Position numbers and translations under genes: made by a program
From: JACPUX01 sp964517465
GTDB taxonomy: Bacteria; Pseudomonadota; Gammaproteobacteria; Burkholderiales; Casimicrobiaceae
Reading direction: 5' to 3'
DNA length: 64,000 nt
NCBI GenBank assembly: GCA_964517465.1
Contig: CAZFEK010000001.1
Coordinates: forward strand, 156,411-220,410
Notes under the pieces: generated by a model
The model's database searches: none
What the model saw: only the letters and a program-made list of their open reading frames with translations
What the model was told of the DNA's origin: nothing
Shown: piece after piece, positions 33,864 to 40,305 of the stretch
How positions within the stretch are numbered: the stretch's first letter is position 1
How the letters are laid out: the number at the start of each line of letters is the position of its first letter

Positions 33864-34391
33864 CTAGGCCGCCGGCGCGGGAGCGCTCAAGATTCCGCCC
33901 AAACGCGCCGAAACGAAGCCCAGCAATGCGCCTATGATCATCGATACCGGGATCACCAACAGCGCATTGTCCAGATTCGGCGCCAACAACTTGGCCAGAC
34001 TGAGCTTTTCCGGCGTCTGCAGGAGATAGGCGAAAGTCGACGCGTAGCCATAGAAACTCGCCGGTATGACGGCAAGCGCCTTCAGGTTGGCCGCCATGCA
34101 GACCACCCACACCGAAGCCCCCACCACCACCCCCGCCCAGACCGGCAGACTGAGAACCGGCGCAAGCGGAACGGCCAGGATGACCACGGCCGCCGTCCAG
34201 GCGCAGAAGCTGCCAAATAGGTTGCCTAAGATGGTGTTGCGCAGCGCGGCAGCGTCGCCCCCGGTATGAAAAAAGCAGGCCCAGGCGACGAATGCGGCCC
34301 ATATGAAAACGCCGCCGAAGAAAAGAAACAACCCGGTAGCAACTCCCCCGAGCAAAGCGATGCTGAGTGACAATGCGCTCAGTTGCGACAT
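33864..34391 (-). CDS. DUF1097 family membrane protein
   Basis: 175 residues, five to six TM helices, small and Gly/Ala-rich; pattern and length fit DUF1097. GGAGG lies seven bases before ATG 34391. First gene of the leftward operon DUF1097, NosR-like, ISL3-like, DUF6976-like. Possible transporter or channel; substrate unknown. Confidence 0.8.
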   Translation of the reverse strand: MSQLSALSLSIALLGGVATGLFLFFGGVFIWAAFVAWACFFHTGGDAAALRNTILGNLFGSFCAWTAAVVILAVPLAPVLSLPVWAGVVVGASVWVVCMAANLKALAVIPASFYGYASTFAYLLQTPEKLSLAKLLAPNLDNALLVIPVSMIIGALLGFVSARLGGILSAPAPAA

Positions 34392-34454
34392 GTTGACCTC
34401 CAGTATTTGGGTTTGGAAAAACCACCGCGCGAGTTCGGCGGCGCTGAGGCCTTC

Positions 34455-34470
34455 TGCACATTACGTACCA
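34455..34470 (-). promoter_or_regulatory. Candidate sigma-54 promoter of the DUF1097/NosR-like operon
   Basis: Minus-strand TGGTACG-TAAT-GTGCA keeps GG-N10-GC (GG 34469-34468, GC 34457-34456) but deviates from the consensus at two bases, so it is weaker than the other four. Predicted start near 34445, about 55 bp before the DUF1097 ATG. The rest of 34471-34677 holds only a GC-rich hairpin near 34520-34545 without a T-run; nothing else recognised. Confidence 0.5.
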
Positions 34471-34677
34471 GAAGAACCGCCGCTCACCTAACGAGGAGCA
34501 CCGCCGCCGCAAGCCCGGTCGCGGCCACCCCCAGCCGCGGCCGCCCTTTGGCGACGGTCCGTCACAGGCAACTTGGGTTCTCGGTTTGCCGAGATTCTGT
34601 ACGCCTGCTCCAGCTTGCAGCGCCCTCGAATGGGACAGCCAGGCCCAGCCGCGAACTCGCCCCCCTCTTTGCACGTT

Positions 34678-36198
34678 CTAGAAAAAGCCGAGCTTCTTGG
34701 GGCTATAACTGACCAGCAGATTCTTGGTTTGCTGATAGTGCTCGAGCATCATCTTGTGCGTCTCGCGTCCGATGCCTGACTGCTTATAGCCGCCGAAAGC
34801 GGCGTGGGCCGGATAGAGGTGATAACAATTGGTCCATACGCGCCCCGCCTTGATCGCCCGCCCGAAGTGGTAGGCCCGGTTGGTGTCGCGCGTCCACAAG
34901 CCCGCGCCGAGTCCGTACAAGGTGTCGTTGGCGAGCGCCAGCGCTTCGGCTTCGTCTTTGAAAGTCGCCACCGAGACCACCGGACCGAAAATTTCTTCCT
35001 GGAAAATTCGCATCCGATTCTCGCCGCGAAACACCGTCGGCTTGATGTAATAACCCTCGGCCAATTCGCCGCCGTGAATGGCCCGTTCGCCGCCGGCGAG
35101 AATGCGCGCGCCCTCTGTTCTCCCGATTTCGATATAGGACAGGATCTTGTCCATCTGTTCAGACGATGCCTGTGCCCCAATCATGGTGTCGGTATCCAAG
35201 GGGTTGCCTTGCTTGATCGCTCCCACTCGCGCCAGCGCCTTCTCCATGAAGCGATCATAAAGCGACTCTTGCACCAGGGCGCGGGAGGGACAGGTGCAAA
35301 CCTCTCCCTGATTGAGGGCGAACATGACAAACCCTTCGATAGCTTTGTCGAAGAAATCGTCATCCGCGGCGGCGACATCGGAAAAGAAAATGTTGGGTGA
35401 TTTTCCGCCCAGCTCCAGCGTCACCGGAATCAGGTTCTGTGCGGCATATTGCATGATCAGCCGGCCGGTGGTGGTCTCGCCGGTGAAAGCGATTTTGGCG
35501 ATGCGTTTGCTTGAAGCCAGCGGCTTGCCGGCCTCGAGACCGAAGCCGTTGACCACGTTCAGAACCCCTGGCGGAAGCAAATCGGCGATCAGCTCGACCA
35601 CGGCCAGAATGCCCACCGGGGTCTGTTCCGCCGGTTTGAGCACCACGCAGTTGCCGGCGGCGAGCGCGGGCGCCAATTTCCACGCGGCCATCAGAATCGG
35701 AAAATTCCAAGGAATGATCTGACCCACAACCCCCAAGGGCTCATGGAAGTGATAGGCGACGGTGTTCTCGTCCAGCTCCGCGACAGACCCCTCCTGGCCG
35801 CGCAAACAGGACGCGAAATAGCGAAAGTGATCGATGGCCAGGGGAAGGTCCGCCGCCAGGGTTTCACGTATCGGTTTGCCGTTGTCCACGGCTTCGACGT
35901 AAGCGATGGCTTCCAGATTTTGTTCCATCCGATCGGCGATGCGCTGGAGAATTTGCGCGCGCTCGGCCGGCGCCGTGCGTCCCCAGCGATCGGCTGCCGC
36001 GTGGGCTGCGTCGAGAGCCAGCTCGACATCTTCCGCGGTGGATTTTGCGGCTTGGCAGAAAACCTTGCCGGTCACCGGGCTCAGATTGTCGAAGTACTCG
36101 CCCCGCAAGGGCGGCACCCATTTGCCGCCGATGAAGTTGTCGTAGCGCTGCTTGAAGGTGTATTTGGCCCCTGCTTGACCAGGAAAGGCATAGAGCAT
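34678..36198 (-). CDS. NAD-dependent aldehyde dehydrogenase (ExaC/AldA-like)
   Basis: 506 residues, aldehyde dehydrogenase superfamily. Conserved parts: PWNFPILMAAWKLAPALAAGN, the general-base Glu in LELGGKSPNIFF (around 265), catalytic Cys in NQGEVCTCPSR (around 304) and EEIFGPVV. The CxC at the active site is usual in the acetaldehyde dehydrogenase group. It would oxidise the aldehyde made by the periplasmic PQQ enzyme to the acid. GGAG is seven bases before ATG 36198, and a near-perfect sigma-54 promoter lies at 36245-36260, facing the divergent activator gene. Confidence 0.94.
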   Translation of the reverse strand: MLYAFPGQAGAKYTFKQRYDNFIGGKWVPPLRGEYFDNLSPVTGKVFCQAAKSTAEDVELALDAAHAAADRWGRTAPAERAQILQRIADRMEQNLEAIAYVEAVDNGKPIRETLAADLPLAIDHFRYFASCLRGQEGSVAELDENTVAYHFHEPLGVVGQIIPWNFPILMAAWKLAPALAAGNCVVLKPAEQTPVGILAVVELIADLLPPGVLNVVNGFGLEAGKPLASSKRIAKIAFTGETTTGRLIMQYAAQNLIPVTLELGGKSPNIFFSDVAAADDDFFDKAIEGFVMFALNQGEVCTCPSRALVQESLYDRFMEKALARVGAIKQGNPLDTDTMIGAQASSEQMDKILSYIEIGRTEGARILAGGERAIHGGELAEGYYIKPTVFRGENRMRIFQEEIFGPVVSVATFKDEAEALALANDTLYGLGAGLWTRDTNRAYHFGRAIKAGRVWTNCYHLYPAHAAFGGYKQSGIGRETHKMMLEHYQQTKNLLVSYSPKKLGFF

Positions 36199-36244
36199 GT
36201 CGAACTCCGTTCGGTTGAATTGGCAAAACCGCCGGGAAGGGTTC

Positions 36245-36260
36245 TGCAACGGATGTGCCA
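36245..36260 (-). promoter_or_regulatory. Sigma-54 (-24/-12) promoter of the aldehyde dehydrogenase gene
   Basis: Minus-strand TGGCACA-TCCG-TTGCA, almost the full consensus, with GG 36259-36258 and GC 36247-36246 (GG-N10-GC). Predicted start near 36234, about 36 bp before the ATG. A TGTCTCA heptamer at 36347-36353 recurs upstream of the PQQ dehydrogenase promoter (39948-39954) and could be part of an activator site; one heptamer is weak evidence. Confidence 0.85.
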
Positions 36261-36417
36261 ACTCCGCCAAATGATCGGCTGGCGCCGAGTTGCTCGCGCC
36301 GCCCGAATTCTGACCCCTGGGTCGGCCTGTGCCGCGCTGGAACACCTGTCTCAGGCTGGAGCGCTGTTTCCCGAAGCGATTCTGCCAGGCGCGCTGAGTC
36401 GGTACGATTCCTGCAGC

Positions 36418-37887
36418 ATGGCCCCCATGCATGATGAAGAGCTAGGCATTTCGCCGGCCATACGCGACTCCTGGAACCGTTGCCGGCGCTGCGGAATGGA
36501 TCCGGGTCGCGATCCGCCCCTGCATCTTCTTCCGCCCAGCGGCGGCGCAAAGGCTTCGCCCGCTTTGCTCGAGGCGCTTCCGCATCTTCAGGCAGTCTAC
36601 TGCGGCCTGGCGCAGCAACCTTGTTTGCTGCTGCTGGCCGATGATCGGGTGGCCATTTCGTTCGGTTTGACCTCACCAGAGCTTCGTCTTGCTGCGCCGA
36701 GGCTCGGCGCCCTGTGCGGCGCCGATTGGTCCGAAGCGGTTCGCGGCACCAACGCCCTTGCGCTGGCTCAGATCGGCGGCGCGCCCGCCCAGGTAAAAAG
36801 CCGCGAACACTATCTCCAAACGCTCAAGACCTGGAGCGGCGCCGCCGTTCCCTTGGGCGGGGACCGAGGGCTCGTCGCGCTTTATGCGCAGGCGCCGGAA
36901 CTTCATCGCTGTGCCCTGCCCTTGCTCGAAGCTTTGGCGGAGTTTGCCCCGCGGGCGGCGCAAACAGAAGCGAAGGCAGCCACCGTGCTTGCCCTCGATG
37001 CGCTCGCCACCGGCGATCGCCGGCTTGCCGTCGCCGTGGATCGGGCCAAACGCATCCTCGATCACGACATCCCGCTACTGATCCAGGGCGAAACCGGCAC
37101 CGGCAAAGAAGTTTTCGCCCGCGCCTTTCATCTGTCCGGTGGCCGCGCCGGAGGGCCTTTTGTGGCGCTGAACTGCGCGGCCATTCCCGCCGGTCTGATC
37201 GAAGCCGAACTTTTTGGCCACGTCGAAGGCGCGTTTTCTGGCGCCCGCCCGGAAGGTTCGCTCGGGAAGGCACGGCTCGCACATCTAGGCACGCTGTTTC
37301 TGGATGAAGTCGGAGACATGCCTTTGCCCATGCAATCAGCGCTGCTGCGCTTGCTCGAGACGCGGCGTGTAACCGCTTTGGGCGACGCCCGGGAACACGC
37401 CGTGGACCTCGCCCTGATTTGCGCCAGCCACCAGCCCCTGCAAACTTTGGTGGATCAAGGCCGATTCCGCGCCGATCTTTTCTTCCGCCTCGCCGGACTG
37501 GTGCTGGAACTGCCCCCCTTGAGAGACCGCGACGATTTCGTCACCCTCGTCCAGCACATACTCGATGAAGAGTCTCCGCTGTGCGCGCGCCGCTTGACTG
37601 CCGAGGCAATGAGTTGCCTGGCGGCCCATTCCTGGCCCGGCAACTTGCGCGAACTGCGCAATCTGATGCGTTTGGCCGTGGCGATGGCCGGGGAGGAAAC
37701 CGAGATTCGCTGCCAACATTTCGATGCCGGCGCCGCGTTCTGCGACACCCCCAAGCGGTCGCTGCGCGAGGTGGAGTCGGTGCTCGTGCGCCAGGCGGTC
37801 GCGAGGCACCACGGCAACATTTCGGCGGCCGCGAGAGAGCTGAAAGTCACCCGCAGCACGCTCTATCGGCGCTTGCGCGGCCAGTGA
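36418..37887 (+). CDS. Sigma-54-dependent activator with GAFSGA loop
   Basis: 489 residues: N-terminal AcoR-like region (ISPAIRDSWNRCRRCGMDPG) and one GAF-like sensor (about 50-175), AAA+ domain (about 190-420) with Walker A GETGTGK (224-230) and Walker B LFLDEVGD, and a C-terminal Fis HTH (NISAAARELKVTRSTLYRRL). The sigma-54 contact loop reads GAFSGA (271-276) instead of GAFTGA. It lacks the PAS part seen in the other activator. ATG 36418 chosen; Shine-Dalgarno weak, ATG 36427 possible. Divergent from the aldehyde dehydrogenase, which it probably activates. Confidence 0.88.
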   Translation: MAPMHDEELGISPAIRDSWNRCRRCGMDPGRDPPLHLLPPSGGAKASPALLEALPHLQAVYCGLAQQPCLLLLADDRVAISFGLTSPELRLAAPRLGALCGADWSEAVRGTNALALAQIGGAPAQVKSREHYLQTLKTWSGAAVPLGGDRGLVALYAQAPELHRCALPLLEALAEFAPRAAQTEAKAATVLALDALATGDRRLAVAVDRAKRILDHDIPLLIQGETGTGKEVFARAFHLSGGRAGGPFVALNCAAIPAGLIEAELFGHVEGAFSGARPEGSLGKARLAHLGTLFLDEVGDMPLPMQSALLRLLETRRVTALGDAREHAVDLALICASHQPLQTLVDQGRFRADLFFRLAGLVLELPPLRDRDDFVTLVQHILDEESPLCARRLTAEAMSCLAAHSWPGNLRELRNLMRLAVAMAGEETEIRCQHFDAGAAFCDTPKRSLREVESVLVRQAVARHHGNISAAARELKVTRSTLYRRLRGQ

Positions 37888-37955
37888 CGGGATCACGCCA
37901 GGCGCTGCCTCGCTCGGTTTCGCACCCCGCAACTCGCGGCTTGCCGAGGAAAGAC

Positions 37956-37973
37956 GGGGCGCCGCAGCGCCCC
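37956..37973 (-). terminator. Hairpin between convergent genes, possible terminator
   Basis: Perfect 7-bp stem GGGGCGC / GCGCCCC with loop CGCA in the 112-bp space between the activator (+) and the PQQ dehydrogenase (-). On the minus strand it is followed by GTCTTTCC, a poor T-run, so termination is plausible but not certain. Confidence 0.4.
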
Positions 37974-37999
37974 GCTGACCCGCCGGCGAGGTGGCTTCT

Positions 38000-39778
38000 T
38001 CAGCTTTTGTGCAGCTTGAAGACCCAGACCGAGCCGCCCTGTTCCAGATAACTCACCCGCTTGGCCACATCGCCGCCCCAGAGCGGCACCGCACCGCCCC
38101 AGCCGGAAACGACCGCGATGAATTGTTCGCCCTCTTGTTCCCAGGTGATGGGCGGAGCAACCACGCCGCTACCGGTTTGGAATTGCCAAAGCTCTTTTCC
38201 GGTTTTGGCATCGAGCGCCTTCAATTGTCCCTCGGGCGTGCCGTAGAACACGAGACCGCCCCCGGTGGCGAGGGCGCCTCCCCAAAGCGGCGCATAGTTC
38301 TTCACCTCCCAGACGATCTTCCCATTGAGAGGGTCGACTGCGCGCATCACTCCGATGTGGTCTTCGTGCAGCGGCTTGATGGTGAAACCGGCGCCAAGAT
38401 ACGCCGCGCCTTTCTTGTAGGAAACGGGTTCGTTCCAGATCTCCATGCCCCATTCATTGGCCGGAACGTAGAACAAACCGGTCTGGGGGCTGTAAGCCAT
38501 GGGCTGCTGATTTTTGCCGCCCAAGAAGGAGGGCGCCGCAAAGACCACCTTGCCCTTCTTGCCATCACCCGATGCGATGGGATCACCGGGCCGGTTATCG
38601 TCAACAAAAATCGGGCGGCCGGTTTTCAGATCGATGCCTTTGGCCCAAGTGATCTCTTTGACGAAAGGAAATGCATTGACCAGTTGACCGCTGCTGCGCT
38701 CGAGCACGTAGAAGAACCCGTTGCGGTCGGCCTTGGCGCCCAGCCTCGCCTTTTTGCCATCCTTGCCTTTGGCATCGAAGGAGACGAATTCGTTGACGCC
38801 GTCGAAATCCCAGCCGTCATTGGGTGTGGTCTGGTAGTGCCAGGCAATCTTGCCGCTGTCGGCGTCGATCGCCAGGGTGGAAGCCGAGTAGAGGTTGTCC
38901 CCTCGGCGCAGGTGGCTGTTCCAAGGCGCCGGGTTACCGGTGCCGACGAAAATGAGATTGGTCTCCGGGTCATAGGTGAAGTTATTCCAGGTTGCCGCGC
39001 CGCCGGTCTTCCACAAATCGCCGGGCCAGGAACCATTGGTCGTGCCGCTGATGCCGTTTTCGGCTTTGTTTCCCGCTGCGTCGGTCTTGTAGCCCATATG
39101 GCCTTCGACCGTCGGGCGAGTCCAGATCAGTTTTCCGGTTTTCGCATCGCGCGCATCGACGCGGCCGACGATGCCGAATTCGCCGCCTGAAACACCGGTG
39201 ATGACCATGCCTTTCACAATCAAGGGTGCCGCCGAGATGGAATAGCCCGCGGCGTAGTCATCGATCTTCTCCTTCCACACTTGTTTGCCGCTGTCCTGAT
39301 CGAAGGCCAAGAGCTGGGCGTCCAAGGTGCCGAAGATCACCAAGTTGCCGTGAAGCGCGGCGCCGCGATTGACGACGTCGCAGCAGGGCATGATCCCATC
39401 CGGCAGGCGGTGCTCGTATTTCCAGAGCTTCTTTCCGGTTTTGACGTCGAGTGCGAAGAGGCGGCTATAAGACGCGGTGACGAACATCTTCCCGTTGTGA
39501 ACCAAGGGTTGGGATTCCTGCCCGCGTTGTTTCTCGCCGCCGAAGCTCATCGACCAGACCGGAACCAGGCTCTTCACATTGCGGGTGTTGATCTTGTCGA
39601 GCGAACTGAATCGCTGTCCCTGAGTACCCAGTCCGGCGGTTAGCACGTCTTGCGTCGTCCTGGCATCGTTGAGAAGGTCGGCATCGCTGACCGCCGCGTT
39701 GGCCGCCCCCGAAAATGCGACCGCCCCTACGAGAGCCGCGACATGTGCGACCGCTTTGACCCCTTTTCTATGCTCCAT
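38000..39778 (-). CDS. PQQ-dependent alcohol dehydrogenase, predicted lanthanide-type (PedH/ExaA family)
   Basis: 592 residues, signal peptide 1-28 (ANA-A). Eight-bladed quinoprotein with the PQQ-contacting vicinal disulfide Cys132-Cys133 (MPCCDVV). Metal ligands match the family: Glu200 (GGEFG), Asn282 (GNPAPW), catalytic Asp324 and an extra Asp326 in GWDFDGVNE. Calcium enzymes such as ExaA/PedE have Ser at that last position, while PedH and XoxF have Asp, so a rare-earth cofactor is predicted. No C-terminal haem domain, so electrons must go to a separate cytochrome, probably the PedF-like one at 27285. GGAGG is eight bases before ATG 39778. Oxidises primary alcohols to aldehydes in the periplasm. 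Confidence 0.94.
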   Translation of the reverse strand: MEHRKGVKAVAHVAALVGAVAFSGAANAAVSDADLLNDARTTQDVLTAGLGTQGQRFSSLDKINTRNVKSLVPVWSMSFGGEKQRGQESQPLVHNGKMFVTASYSRLFALDVKTGKKLWKYEHRLPDGIMPCCDVVNRGAALHGNLVIFGTLDAQLLAFDQDSGKQVWKEKIDDYAAGYSISAAPLIVKGMVITGVSGGEFGIVGRVDARDAKTGKLIWTRPTVEGHMGYKTDAAGNKAENGISGTTNGSWPGDLWKTGGAATWNNFTYDPETNLIFVGTGNPAPWNSHLRRGDNLYSASTLAIDADSGKIAWHYQTTPNDGWDFDGVNEFVSFDAKGKDGKKARLGAKADRNGFFYVLERSSGQLVNAFPFVKEITWAKGIDLKTGRPIFVDDNRPGDPIASGDGKKGKVVFAAPSFLGGKNQQPMAYSPQTGLFYVPANEWGMEIWNEPVSYKKGAAYLGAGFTIKPLHEDHIGVMRAVDPLNGKIVWEVKNYAPLWGGALATGGGLVFYGTPEGQLKALDAKTGKELWQFQTGSGVVAPPITWEQEGEQFIAVVSGWGGAVPLWGGDVAKRVSYLEQGGSVWVFKLHKS

Positions 39779-39879
39779 CGTCTTCCCTCCATTGGTGATC
39801 GAACGGCGCCCTTGTTTCACGCGGCACCGGTTTGTTCCTTTGGCCGAGGTGGCCCCATTCTTCCAAGCAGGATCGCTGG

Positions 39880-39895
39880 TGCAATTCGCATGCCA
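39880..39895 (-). promoter_or_regulatory. Sigma-54 (-24/-12) promoter of the PQQ alcohol dehydrogenase
   Basis: Minus-strand TGGCATG-CGAA-TTGCA with GG 39894-39893 and GC 39882-39881 (GG-N10-GC). Predicted start near 39869, leaving a leader of about 90 nt before the ATG at 39778. The 39896-40105 stretch between this and the opposite sigma-54 promoter holds no gene and is where shared activator sites would be expected. Confidence 0.82.
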
Positions 39896-40105
39896 CATCG
39901 AAGGCGCGCGATGGCTCGGGCGAATTGCTTCGCCTCGTCCTGCAAGTTGTCTCACAATTCATCAATTGCTCCAATTTTCAGCACTCCGAGCCGAGTCTCG
40001 GCACACCGGGACAGCGCACTTTCGCCTCGGCTGCAACGGCAGGCCGCTTCACTGGCGGGTCTGGCGCAGGGTTCAGCAAACGGTGCCAAGCGATCAAGCG
40101 TGGCC

Positions 40106-40121
40106 TGGCACATGCGTTGCA
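40106..40121 (+). promoter_or_regulatory. Sigma-54 (-24/-12) promoter of the TonB-receptor operon
   Basis: TGGCACA-TGCG-TTGCA, near-consensus, GG 40107-40108 and GC 40119-40120. Predicted start near 40132, giving a leader of about 174 nt that contains the whole structured repeat at 40143-40253. Confidence 0.83.
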
Positions 40122-40142
40122 AGGCCGAGCAGGACATCGCTT

Positions 40143-40253
40143 GGCGAGTCTCCCTCGCCTGAATGCGGAGGCTTTCTCGCCAGGAGCGAGAACGGAGGCT
40201 GGCGCCTGCGGACTCACGATTTTTCATGCTCCCCCCATAAACGGCGGGGGAGC
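40143..40253 (+). repeat. Structured dispersed repeat, copy A (in 5' leader of TonB-receptor operon)
   Basis: Homologous, in inverse orientation, to 63478-63590. The longest identical block is GGCGCCTGCGGACTCA (40201-40216). Predicted RNA folds: outer stem GGCGAG (40143-40148) with CTCGCC (40176-40181), inner stem CCTCGC with GCGGAGG (40153-40171), a small CTCGC/GCGAG hairpin, and a terminal stem GCTCCCCC...GGGGGAGC around the loop ATAAACGG. Several stems persist in copy B although the bases differ. Confidence 0.75.
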
Positions 40254-40305
40254 GCACCAACTGTGGTCAAACCGGGCAAGCGCCAGGCTTGCCGAAAGGA
40301 ACCGA

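Noticed and set aside
34510..34550. GC-rich hairpin after the aldehyde dehydrogenase gene
   Set aside because: Stem is short and has no T-run; not enough to call a terminator.
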